64,000 bases of DNA. Source: Schizophyllum amplum (lineage: Eukaryota; Basidiomycota; Agaricomycetes; Agaricales; Schizophyllaceae). The position numbers and the translations under genes are program-made. The stretch spans positions 62,001 through 126,000 of the forward strand of contig VDMD01000040.1 of assembly GCA_007026445.1 (NCBI GenBank). The letters run 5' to 3'. Position 1 is the first letter of the stretch; the number at the start of each line of letters is the position of its first letter. This document shows positions 35,475 through 45,709 of this stretch, in pieces. Below the pieces are notes generated by a model that was not told where the DNA came from, did not search any database, and was given only the letters and a program-made list of their open reading frames with translations.

Positions 35475-36481
35475 TGTAAACGACCTCGCTGAGCTCCGTT
35501 CCTTGTCCGCCGACGAGCTCCTGAAGCACGCGACGGAGATTCACGACCGGTGCGCATCAGGTGCAGCGCTCGCAGACCTCGATGAATTGCCGGAGGAGGA
35601 GCAGGACGACCAGCTGCGTCAGGTCTACATGTGGAATCGAGACGCGCTGCGCTTTGTTGTACTAGGAGAGGCTCTCAAGCGTGGCGACGTGGGGACAATG
35701 GAAGACATGCTCCCTTTCCTTGCCTATCGGTTCTCGGGTGGCAACAACAATAAGTATTGCATCGAGATTCTCGAACTCCTGCAAGGTATACATAAGGAGT
35801 GGCCTGACGATGTTACGTACGCAATTTCTGGCTCAATATTGTCTGCCGTACGGCGCTTATGTGTTTTGTAGAAACTTTGTGCGCGAGCACTGCTGGCTTG
35901 TCAACTTTTCTGGGACTCCAACCGGGTTCTGCCCCGTCGACCAGGCCCAAGAGCACAACATCAAGGACATCAAGGAAGGTATCTTCTCTCTTCCTCGGTT
36001 TTCGTTGATGAATAACATGTACACAGGTCACCTACCGCTCTGAAGGCCCAAGCATCGACTGGAAGTTCCTCAAGAAGATGCATCCAGCGATTCCTATTAT
36101 ATCCGAGCTCAGCAAACACATGGAAGAAGAGTTTCGAACCTACACGCGCGGCTTGAAGCATACCGTCCCAAAGAAGGACCAAGATGTCAAGAAACTGGAG
36201 GAAACGTACTCGGAGGCAGGCATACACAAGCGAGAGCCCGGTCGTGTGCTGAACAAGAAGAAACCGGACACTGCAGAGGATTTTTTGGCTAAGGGTGCGG
36301 AGGGATTTTACAAAGTCCTAGACCGGTGGCAGGGAAATCGCAACTACGAGCGACGTACCGACGAGGACTGGGAATTTCGTAGCGCAAACGGTTCTCCTGC
36401 ACCGTCAAGCGAGTCGGGTGCGAGTTGTTCAGATGCAGTCGAGTTAAGCCTCGATAGGGAGGATGAATGGATGTAAAGTAG

Positions 36482-36874
36482 CTATGAATTAAAAGGGTCA
36501 TCGTTAGCAGTAGATGAGTAGTAAGACTGCGAGTTACTGTTGCAGGGAGAACCGAGGCCAGGACCACCCTGTGCAGTTCCCGGCCTAGTAAGATGACTAT
36601 AGAATGGGCTAGGTGTGGTATAAGCTGGCATATATGGAGCATAAGGACGAGGCGAGGGTGTATGTAGGTTATACGGCGAGGGTATGGGAAGGGAGTAAGC
36701 AGACCACGGAGTGTAGGACGTGCCGGTCGAATGGTGTACGAAAGCAGGGTGGTACGGAGATGCAGGAGTGAGTGGCGTACGGGGCAACATAGGTGACGGC
36801 ATGGTCGTCGTGTATGGAGTTACAGCTGCAGGACTTGAGGGCGCAACACACCCCGCGTAAGGGTCACGTGACAT
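36482..36874 (-). CDS. Pro/Ser/Tyr-rich small hypothetical protein
   Basis: 130 residues from ATG 36874 to the stop at 36482, facing the end of the DUF6589 gene only 5 bp away. The sequence is low complexity (TPYTTTMPSPMLPRTPLTP, SPYNLHTPSPRPYAPYMP) with no domain. Its composition resembles the disordered N-terminus of the element A DUF6589 protein. It could be a detached exon of such a gene rather than a protein in its own right. Confidence 0.4.
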   Translation of the reverse strand: MSRDPYAGCVAPSSPAAVTPYTTTMPSPMLPRTPLTPASPYHPAFVHHSTGTSYTPWSAYSLPIPSPYNLHTPSPRPYAPYMPAYTTPSPFYSHLTRPGTAQGGPGLGSPCNSNSQSYYSSTANDDPFNS

Positions 36875-37039
36875 GGCCGATAGGCTTTCTCACGTGATGG
36901 CGGCGGCGGGCACGATGCGGCGGGTACGATCTGGGGGCGCAATGTAAAAATAGCGAGAGTAATAAAACAGAGGGGATGGCAAAGCGAAACGAGTGTGGCA
37001 CAACGACGCGGTAGATACATTTCATCCGCTAGAAAGTGG

Positions 37040-37485
37040 GGGGTCTTTTTTTGCTGGCGCCGGCCAGGGCGGCCAAGGGCTCCGCCCCTGGACCCCGCAC
37101 CTGCGGTGGGCACCCTCAATCGCCGGGCGGCTCTTTGCCTCCGGCGGCGCCTCCCGCGGGGCCCTCCGGGGGCTCCTGCCGGAGGGGCTTTGCCTTCGGC
37201 GACCCTTCCGGGGGACTCTTCCAGAGGGGTTTGCCTCCGGCGGCCCTCCCGGGGGGCTCCTGCCGGAGGGGCGTTGACTACTCATGTGTTCAATGTCGTT
37301 GATGTATATTAGTATCTTCACGCAGTGGGGGAAACCTACGGTTTCCCCCACACCCCCTTCCCTCGCGCTGACGCGACGATCATGTGGGTCCGCCACGTGA
37401 TGCTGATTCCGAGTTCTCACAGAGTGGGACACCTACGGTTTCCCCCACACCCCCTTCCCTGCGCTGCCGCGACGATCATGTGAAC
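37040..37485. repeat. GC-rich palindromic minisatellite and ~100-bp direct repeat
   Basis: From 37110 to 37275 a ~33-bp unit alternates GGGGGCTCCTGCCGGAGGGG-like and GCCTCCGGCGGCCC-like halves. Then a block with CTACGGTTTCCCCCACACCC and ACGCGACGATCATGTG-like sequence occurs at 37330 and again about 101 bp later at 37431. No gene is present between 36875 and 37825. Confidence 0.7.
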
Positions 37486-37825
37486 GCGTGGCGTTATGCT
37501 AGGTTGCGCGGATGCAAATTTATTTTAAATGTGTGTAGCACAGTAAGTACAATAGGATTTTCGGCTGAATCCGAGGAAGCGCTCGCTGCGCATATCTCGG
37601 CGCCTGCTCGATCAACGCAGCGACCCGCTTCGGTCTCGGTCTGGGGCTCCGAGTTGGACAACGATGGCCTGCGCTGGCGCGCGACCATCGGTCCAACTCT
37701 CCTCCCCATCCCTCAACCTCCGCTGCAGCTAGACCGACTGGATCACCGATCTATGCTGGCTCACGCGCGATCGTCGATCATCATTTTGATATAAGTACAC
37801 GTGCTTTAGTATGCAATACAACAAA

Positions 37826-40660
37826 CTACCTGATACCATATGCCTGATGCCGTTTGGCCTTGTTCTGTGGGCTGAGTGGTTGCAGTACCTTTGTCTTGGG
37901 CTCGTCGTCCTCGTCGTCAGGATCCACTCCATTTTCAGAGACCTCGCGCGACATGCCTCTCAAGCTCGCAGAGGAAGCTTCGAATTCAAGTCGCGTGGCA
38001 AGGCTCGGGCCAATAAAGGGCGTGAGATGAGCGCGGGACGCGGGGTATTGTTGGATCAATGGGCGTATAATGGCGTACTGCTCGTCCTCGAGGCGGGTCA
38101 GCTGACCGATCACTATTGCGGTATCTCTAGAACCGGGCGGGCCGAGTGCGGGTGCGCTGGTCGGCGGCAGATGGGGGAGGATCTCGTCGGCGCTGAGTGC
38201 GCGTTCATCATCCGCATACACACTGTCGACTTCGGGGGATGCGGAGCCGTCACCGAAGGGGCTTAAGCGTGCGTTGACGAACACGCTGGCACCCTGATCA
38301 TCCATGCTGATGTCTGTGCAGCTCCCCGAAGAGGCGCTCTCGCTGTCGGGCGGTTGATCGGACACGCGCCCGGCGTCCGAGTGGGGTGATTCGTCCGATG
38401 CGTGTTCATCGTCCTCGCCTTCGCTCTCTGCTTCCCCTTCGTCCTCTTCATCGTCCCCCTCTGCTCCGTCTTCCCCTACATCCTCTCCTTCGTCCTCTCC
38501 TTCGTCGTCGCACATAGCGCTGAGCATCGCGTCAAGCCGTGCATCATCTACAACAAGCGGCACCGACGAGTCGGGACTGTCAGCGATCACATCACCCGCA
38601 TGTGATGTGAGCGTGACGGGGGCGGGGGCAGCGGCGGTCGGAGCAATAGGCGCGCGCGGCTTCGATTGAGGGTGCCTGGACACCTGGCGGAGGTCTGCGT
38701 GGAACGCGTCGACCTTCTCGCTTTCTGCCAGTGCCTTGAACAGGTCGGGAACGACACATGTAACGTACACATGGATCCATATATCTGCGCGGGGCAGTCG
38801 GCCTGTGGTAGTGTACGGTCGAATATAGCTGTTCTTGAGTCGCCCGTTGAATGTCTCGAGCGGATTGTTCGTCCGCGCGATTTGCTCTATAGGGACGCCG
38901 ATCAGTGATGCGGCTTTCCGCGCTCCGATCAGAGACCAAGTCTCCCACGTTGGACGCTCGAGGTAGCCCGACATGAGGTAGTCCAGGAAGCTGAGTCCAG
39001 CCTGCCCTTGCTTCCTCTCCTTCAATCGGCGCTTTCCTGCGAGTATCTCGAATTGCCTCTTGAGCTCACTGATAGCTTCGACCGCTGCCTCGTGAGTGTC
39101 GATCTCGCGGACAAGGCGCATCAAAAGCTTGGCGATCAGTCGGCGCGTGTTCTGCCGATCGTCGCCTTTGGGAACCACGGCTAGACACTTGTTCAGCTTG
39201 TTCCTCCATGCCTGCCATACATGAAATATGCAGAGCATGAGCTGAACGTTGGGCCATACACGAACGAGGGCGAGCTGTTCGCGCGCGTCGTTGTCGGTCA
39301 TGACTACGGCGGGACTAAAGACGGAGCCGTCGTCTGTGATGCCGATCGCATCACGGAACTTGATGAGAAGCTTCTCGAGGATCTTGGCGTCGTAGCTCGC
39401 GTGCGTCGACTTAGCATCTGGCCGGGCAGTGAAGAGGAATGTGGCGATGGGAAGGCCTTTGCCCTTGGCAGTCCGAGCGAGTAGAATGCCGACGAGGAAG
39501 CGCGAGGAGCAGACACCGAAAGTAAGGTCCATAAATAGCTGCTTGTTGTGAGCGAGCTCGACAGCGGCGGCGCGTTGTTGAGGCGTAGACAGGATGATTT
39601 CGAGGCGGCTGTTTTTCTCGTTTTCATAGCGCGGCTTGTAGTAGACCAGAGCGTCAGAGATAGCAGCGCAGGGTGGACGAGGTTTGTCGGGATCAAACCA
39701 CGTGTGTATGTTATCGGTGACGGAACACCGCTGTGGAATACCGCGTTCTTGATTGATCGTGCGACGGAGCGACGTGAATTCATTGGCCGTCAGATGGTAG
39801 CGCGCGTGTGCTGAGCCGAGAGTATTTGCATAAAGTTCCTGAGCGCGGGCTTTGATCTTGTTCCGGACGAGACTGGGGGGGGTGTTCTCGCGAAGCAGAT
39901 CGAGCGCGTAGGAGCGGAGCGTGGGATCGAGGGGCATGCGGGGCGTGCGGGGGAGCTCAGCGATGTCGTTACAGGTGTCCGTGTGATCGAGGATTCCGGC
40001 AATCGAGTAGATCATCACAACGGCGTCGCCTACGTCCGCTGTCAGTGCGAGGCACATGAACTGCTGAATGCAAGCTCACCGTTGTCGGTGTCCTGCAGCG
40101 TAACGAGCCGCACGAAGCTTGTGCAGCCCACATCAGGCCATGCCATCTGCCGCCCACCGTTCGCTCTCTTCCCCGATCGCTCTCCAACATGTGAATGATC
40201 CTTGCCGGACTGACACTGAAATGTGCGCTCCACGCGCTTGTAATGCCTGTACTTCTCACCAGTGTATGGTCTCGGCTTCGTATCAACGATGCTATATTTG
40301 TTCGTCACTTCGCGGTTATTGTCCTGGCTTTTTGTGTTGCCGGGGATATAGAGATTGAGGCGGGCGAATTCATTCCACGCCGTGTCTGTTGAGTTGTAGG
40401 CGCATATATGCGCACTTTGTAAACGTTGACGCACCCTGCGAGCTTATAGAGGCATCATATTGATAGACTTCGGCCCCCAATACACTCAGGTGCCCATCCA
40501 TGGCCACACGGGTGTCGTCGGAGATACTGAGTTTCGACGGAAGGTTCCGAAAGTATTCGCTTTTGGCATAACGGCGCTGAGGGAGGTCCTCCAGGCCTGG
40601 GACCGTCTGCGCAGCTTTTTGGGCTTCACTCCCACGCTTGAGAGCGTCGAATGCGTCCAT
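37826..40660 (-). CDS. MULE (Mutator-like) transposase
   Basis: Three exons join in frame: 40660-40435, 40385-40080 and 40038-37826. An N-terminal zinc-binding DNA-contact region precedes the core (RTFQCQSGKDHSHVG). The transposase core shows the MULE pattern: first Asp in LFMDLTFGVCSSRF, second in VVMTDNDAREQLALV, then LCIFHVWQAWRNKL (the C/H motif after the second Asp), with SLIGVPIEQIARTNNPLETF near the expected Glu. The C-terminal third is very acidic (Asp/Glu runs around 38390-38520). The frame is open throughout, so it could be active. I found no terminal repeats, so the limits of the element are unknown. It separates the DUF6589 and helicase genes of element B and is probably a later insertion. 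Confidence 0.75.
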
Positions 40661-40812
40661 GGATGGCGAGGAGGAAGCGCGTTGTATCTCATTCTTTCAT
40701 TTACGGGCTCGCGCGTCGGCGCGTGTTTGCACATGTTGTGACGAATATCATTAGTGACGGCGGGACGTCACCGGCGTCCGCGCCGCTGTCTACGTGCTGT
40801 CTACTCTAAAGT

Positions 40813-43800
40813 TTACTGAACGTAGGACGCGACCGTCATCGTTGCGTCCCGCCTATCGGCCCCTCCAGGCCCCGCCTTCGGCGGGGTGAGTTCGTATTTC
40901 GCAGGACTTCCCGCATAGAGCGGCGTCGACGGCGCGACCGCTAAGCTGGGAGAGGCATATCTGGCCGTGCGTCTGGCAGCTGCCGCCTCCCGCGCAAGCG
41001 TGCCGGCCGCCTTCGCGCGAGCCTTCCGCTCTCTCTCCAGCGCGGCACGGGTTTTCTCATCCGCTCGCATTTGGGCCTTCTCCGCCTCTGCGATGGCCCG
41101 CTTCTCCAAGCGTGCCGCCAGCTCCTCCTGCCGCTTCTGCGCCTGCTTCTGTTGCGTTTGCAGGGCTTTCTCCGCGCGCCGCGCGAGCGCTTCACGGTCC
41201 CGCTCCTCAACAAAACGGCCTACAACGTCTTCAATAGCCGCAATGACGGGCGCGCCGTGCCTGGAGGCGTATATCCAAGGCGGGTCTAAGCGTTGGAGAT
41301 CGTCGACCGTCCTGAGCTTGTTGTTCGAGGCGATCTTGTTCAGTACCTTGTCGGACATGAGCGCGGTTGACGTCAGGGAGCTGTGCAGGTATTCGCGTTT
41401 GCGTGTAGAGACGCGCCAGTTATGAAGGGCGTCACGCACGCGTTTGAGCAGCTCACCACGACGTGCTGGATTGCTGGGTTGCATGGGGCGTTTGCCGTTC
41501 TTCTTTGGCGATGAGGCGGGTGTTACGTGCGGAGATTCGACAGGCGTCGACGGTCTTGTAGGTGGATCTACAGCCCCCAACAGTTCGTTCGGTAGCGGTG
41601 GAGATGTTCCTTCGCAGACATCGCAGCACGGGCCAGTAGGTGCTAGAAACCATCAGCAAGATAAGACTGCGTTGTCAATCTTGGACCTTACCTAGACGGC
41701 CAGGCGGATTGTCGAAATACTTGTCGGTCGTCGTGCGGCGACATACCTTTGACGCGATGTAGGTGCGGAGGGCGGGGTCAATCTCCTTGACCCATACCTT
41801 GCTCGCTTCGTCAGCGGCGGCTACGGCAGTATCAAGGACAATAGAGCGTTCTCCGATGTCCTCGGCGCCGTTATCCTCTTCGTCACCACCGTCGACGTCA
41901 AGCTCCTCATCCGAGTCTTCGTCATCCTTCCCCTTCTTCTTCCGCTTCTTCTGTTTCTTGAAAACCGACTTCTCGACGAGCAGGATTGCACGTCCATGAA
42001 GCGTAGTGTCGCGCACGCCACGCCCAGCCCGCTGCAGATAGACGGAAAGCGACTGGGGAACACCAAGCTGAATGACTTGCATGATGTCGGGAATATCAGC
42101 ACCCTGCACGACATTGACGAGGTCAGCGACAGACCGACAGGAACTCGGAATTTGCGCACCATTCCAGCCGCTTCTGTGGCAACGAGAATCCTCGTGCTGC
42201 CGCTGCGGAAGCGCCGCATAACCCTGGCCTTCGACTTATCCTTTCTCACCGCGTGCAGAAAGTCGATGCGCTTTCGCAGATGCCGCGGAAACAACTTGCG
42301 GATCTCGCGACACGCTTCCTGCGTACCCACGCGGGAATTGACGAAAATGAGAGTCTTGGGGATCTCTTTCGCAGTGCGCGCGGTGGTTGGCAGTAGCTCT
42401 GCAAGCGCGGCGTAGTCGTGCGCACTCTCGACGAAGCGAACCTCTTGCGTGATGTTCGGACGATCGTTGCCGAGGTTGACGAAGTACGAGTCGTGCAGAT
42501 CGATGTTCAACTCCGCGCAAACTTCTTCCCGAGCGGCAGGGGGTAGAGTAGCTGTCGCGGCTAAGAATGGGATGGTGGAGGGGAATAGCGCGCGAAGCTT
42601 GTGTAGCATGGCGTAGTGTTTCCTGAAGTCGCCGCCCCATTGACCGATGCAGTGCGCTTCATCGACGGCGACTGTCGTGAGATGTCGCTGAAACTCCGGT
42701 GTCGAGAGGTATTGACGAAAAGCCGGAAACTCGAGACACATCTCCGGGGAAGTCAAGATTGCACGGTACTTATGCGCGTTCAGATCCTGAGTTCAGTCAG
42801 TTCTCGAGCGTAGCTCCAAAGCGGGTGTACGCACAGATTGAACCGTTGCCCATGTATCCCCATTGACTGCGACCGCGGGGATGCCCGCTACGGTGAAGCG
42901 ATGGGCCTTTGAACATGGTTAGCGCGTCAGGGAACAAGAGCAAAGACAGAGCGCCACTTACCTGATCCTCCTGCAAAATCTTCAGAGGCGAGATGACCAG
43001 GATAGTTCTTTGCTCGTCGTATTTGAGGGGAAGCATGAATGGCATGGTTTTGCCAGCGCCTGTGCCCGCGATCAGGACGCTGTCGAGGCCGAGCAGCAGC
43101 GCTTCCGTAATATCCAGCTGCCATTCGCGCGGCTCATAGCCCCATGTCGATCGGAACACCTGTAGTTGGAGTCAGATGTAATCTGAACATGGCTACAGCC
43201 ATTGTGTCATGTTTCAACCTCCAAGGCATAGCCATGTATGGCTGCAGCCATCTTGTGGTGAAAAGAAAACAAATGTCAATTATATTGAAATATAAAAGTG
43301 ACATGACCTGGAATTGAACCAAGGACCTCTTCATTAAAAGTGGTGCTCTAACCAACTGAGCCACTGTGTCTTAGGTTGGCAGTGTTGTGATGGCTACTTA
43401 ACATACCAGGCAGTGGCACATTTAAGGTAGGTTAGGCAGCTTACAATGGTTAGGATGGTTAAAATGGTTATTGGTTAGGATAGTTAGGATGGTTAGGTTG
43501 TTAAGGTTGGTTAGGTGGTTAGGTGGTTAGGTGGTTAGGTGGTTAGGTTGGTTAGGTTGGTTAGATTGGTTAGGTTGGTTAGGTTGGTTAGGGTAGCAAG
43601 GACGTCATATATTTATCAACAGTCTAATTGATAAGCAAGGTTAGGAAGGTTAGAAAGGGTGAGGAAAGGTTAGAAAAGTTGGCAGGACAGTAATGACTTA
43701 TACTTTCCTGTTCCTTAACCTGCTAAGGTCTAATGGCTTAGCTGGTTAAAGCATCACTCGCTTCTTATGAGAAGGCTGAGGGTTCAAACCCTGCTGCTTG

Positions 43801-44018
43801 CATTGTTAATTTTGGCACTTTTAGCACAATTATATTTTCAATGTTGATGGCTGGAGCCATGGATGGCTATGCCTTGGAGGTTGAAACATGACATGATGGC
43901 TGTAGCCTTGTGCAGATGACATTATATTACAACCAAGGCTCTCTTGAAGGTTGGCGGCTGAGCGTGCTTTGTTGACTTCGTGGTGGGAAACCGCAAGCGA
44001 CTGTACTGATGCTGACAT
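40813..44018 (-). CDS. RecQ-family DNA helicase of element B
   Basis: An ATP-dependent 3'-5' DNA helicase by family. Exons: a likely first exon from ATG 44018 to about 43935, then 43159-42962, 42906-42835, 42786-42160, 42103-41692 and 41642-40813; the last five join in frame (713 codons including stop). Motifs: REWQLDITEALLLG (Q-motif region), Walker A AGTGAGKT, VISPLKILQEDQ, GIPAVAVNGDTW, VDEAHCIGQWGGDFR (DEAH), AATATLP, IFVNSRVGTQEA, ATEAAGMGADIPDI and YLQRAGRGVRD. A zinc-like PCCDVCEG follows, then an HRDC-like stretch and a long Lys/Arg/Glu/Ala coiled coil. The first intron holds a ~750-bp TIR element, and the exon 1 donor does not give the needed phase, so the start is uncertain. Confidence 0.8.
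43300..43370 (-). other. tRNA-Lys(UUU)-like segment, probably not a functional tRNA
   Basis: It has an A-box-like TGGCTCAGTTGG, a CTTTTAA anticodon-like loop and a B-box-like GGTTCAATTCC. The D arm (GCTC...GAGC) and T arm (CTTGG...CCAGG) pair. The acceptor (GACACAG / TCATGTC) and anticodon stems have mismatches. It could still act as an internal Pol III promoter. Confidence 0.55.
43440..43600. repeat. GGTTAGGT(T)GG microsatellite
   Basis: Imperfect 8-9 bp units GGTTAGGT and GGTTAGGTT make up most of the stretch. The units contain TTAGG but not the TTAGGG telomere repeat, and they lie inside the TIR element. Confidence 0.85.
43727..43800 (+). other. tRNA-like segment, degenerate
   Basis: The A-box-like TGGCTTAGCTGG and B-box-like GGTTCAAACCC are good, but the acceptor arms do not pair and the anticodon arm is poor. 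It is the inverted counterpart of the 43300-43370 segment. Confidence 0.5.
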
Positions 44019-44142
44019 CACGAGGTGTCAAGATCGCGTGAATAAATAATGAGGGGGGGGGAATGGCCGCAAGCGGCGTGAGCCGAACCTTTACGACCGA
44101 CATTTGTCATACATTGTGCAACGATGTCGTTGTATTTTCCAG

Positions 44143-45188
44143 CTACATGTGGTCTAAGGTCACCGTTCCGTAATCGTCTAGATATTGTCTCCACAACGCT
44201 ATCGAGTTTACCCCGTCCGCCGCTATGCCAAGAGCTCCTGCAGAGACATTTCCTCCGATCCGAATAGCGAAAGAAAGGTGGTCCTGTAGGTGGCGTTCGG
44301 ACATGGACTTGAGCTCGCCATTCGTGAATCGAGGTTGTGACTGGTTGTGGTCGCCCGTGTTCAGCAGCTGCCACCCTCTTCCCGCATATTTGGCGAGGAG
44401 ATGGTCGGCGATGTAGGGACCGTTTGTGGCGACGTTGACTCTGTCGAGCAGTGTCGCCCTGGGGTAGAGACAGACGATGTGATCGTGCGTGATGTAGTTC
44501 ATCGACGCGGCTGTCGTGAATGGTGATCAGGGAAGTTTCCATTTGCAGAGGTGGTACTCACTGCAGTGGAATTTGAGTACGCAAGTGCGTGGCTCCTCTG
44601 GGCAGAGAACCAGCTGGATCTTCTGACCCGTATCCCCGTAGAAGTCTAGGACGGTAATCGGGCCATACACGCTGTATTCGGAAGTATGCATGTTATTTTC
44701 GTGTTGACGACGTCGGATGTCGAGCTCGCACGACAGATCGGCGTGCTGTGTGTTGCGCGCGGTGTATGTGTAGCGTATTGTGCGCGTGAGGAAGTTTAGA
44801 AGTATAGAGAGATCACAGTTGATGTTTGCGTATATGTCTAAGTCTGCAGTGGGGAAGGACTCTCGCGCCAGCAGCTTGACGACCGTGGAACCGGAGACGA
44901 TTGCACCGCTACGGTGTTGAACTACGCGAAACAGGTAATAGAGGCCCGGTGGAAAGTAGCGCGCGAGGGCCTTGGAAGGGTGGTACTCGGTAGCGAGGAA
45001 GAGGTCGACCAATCCCTTGAAGGTACGGCTTAGTTGGCGGCACTTGACGACGGTGACGATGTCAAGGCTCCTGAAGAACCTGCGATATATAATGCCCCCG
45101 GATGGTCTAATATGCAATGTAAGTGTACATCGGCGGGGCTAGCTGCAGAGACTTACACGAATTCCGGGCGAGCACGATTCGTCGCCAT
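44143..45188 (-). CDS. F-box-like hypothetical protein
   Basis: Exons 45188-45157, 45106-44562 and 44510-44143 join in frame to about 314 residues, starting MATNRARPEF. The first ~40 residues (FFRSLDIVTVVKCRQLSRTF, then KGLVDLF) resemble an F-box. The middle contains SGSTVVKLL, then FPTADLDIYANI, a pattern like a nucleotidyltransferase-type Gly-Ser...Asp-x-Asp, and an aromatic C-terminal half with MNYITHDHIVCLYPRATL. This protein type is common and repeated in mushroom genomes; its role is not known to me. It lies just upstream of the RecQ gene on the same strand and diverges from the dioxygenase gene. Confidence 0.55.
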
Positions 45189-45709
45189 CGCGTTGTGGTT
45201 GTTCGGAACAGAGGGCAGCGTGCGTCATTCCGCCGAGGCGTGAAGCTGGACTGTATCGGCTGCTGTTGATAGGCGTCGTGATTGCGTAGAAGATAGGCGC
45301 AATCTGCGTCGATTCTGCGATAGGTAAATAAGTTGCCGATGCAGGGCGTCGTATTGTATTTCCAGATGGAGTTGCCATATGGGTGGCATGCGTTAGACTT
45401 TCGCACGCCGTCCTTACGTTGACCATCTGCAAGGCGCAGGTCTTGTCGGTGTATATTCTCTTATATTCACGTCTTGTTCGAGGTCATGCACTCTACAGTC
45501 ATGGTGAGGCTACAATCCAGACGTCGAAGATCGGCATCTTCGTGAGGGGTGCAAACAAAAAGCCCGTTAATGCGCGATGATGAGTATCGCACGTTCTGAG
45601 TGGCTCCCAGAGGTCTGTCTGCGACGTGTATTTCCAACGGTGCGTCCCTTGATGCTCTCCATCTTCATTCTCCTCCATCCTCTCATTCCGAACCGCCATC
45701 TTCCACCTC

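Larger units (their letters stand above)
22647..36476 (+). pseudogene. DUF6589-family gene of element B, split by a gypsy element
   Basis: This is a candidate RNase H-like transposase of element B. The N-terminal part (22770-23156) is Ser/Asp-rich, then runs into VGRVKRALMAIENEGFSLAE. A TAG interrupts the frame at 23157-23159 between LLPTML and RWADPP. After an intron at about 23462 the frame again does not join cleanly. The core follows at 23480-24598: SKRAMDEVATMM, LISHDNIQLPFRV, VGDQLTVDRLRGL, WLIPIFGWLHLMMAYANSL and GTGRGYGLSRVF. The gypsy inserts after VTGV, and the gene resumes at 35475 with NDLAELRSLSADELL, a reading frame that is seamless once the element is removed. Exons then carry LLQGIHKEWPDDVT, FVREHCWLVNFSGTP, DQAQEHNIKDIK and LKHTVPKK, with a stop at 36476. 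Introns lie near 35820-35871 and 35979-36027. The Asp/Asp/Glu triad parallels the element A copy. Confidence 0.7.
43175..43922. mobile_element. ~750-bp TIR element with inverted tRNA-like segments
   Basis: The ends are inverted copies: GGCTACAGCCAT, TCATGTTTCAACCTCCAAGG and CATAGCCAT occur at 43190-43238 and in reverse at 43865-43912. Inside each end lies a tRNA-like stretch pointing outward, and between them a TTAGG-rich microsatellite. There is no ORF. It sits in the first intron of the RecQ gene of element B. Exact limits and target duplication were not resolved. Confidence 0.7.

Noticed and set aside
22647..36476. KDZ (Kyakuja/Dileera/Zisupton) transposase
   Set aside because: KDZ elements are the known partners of fungal TET/JBP genes, but the KDZ core motif (Asp-Gly-Asn-Phe-Arg-Leu type) and its Cys clusters are not present; the motifs fit DUF6589.
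43440..43600. True internal telomere repeat
   Set aside because: The unit is GGTTAGGT(T)GG rather than TTAGGG, and it is confined to a MITE.
43300..43800. Two functional tRNA genes
   Set aside because: Acceptor and anticodon stems contain mismatches and both lie in the inverted ends of a small transposable element. They are reported as tRNA-like segments only.
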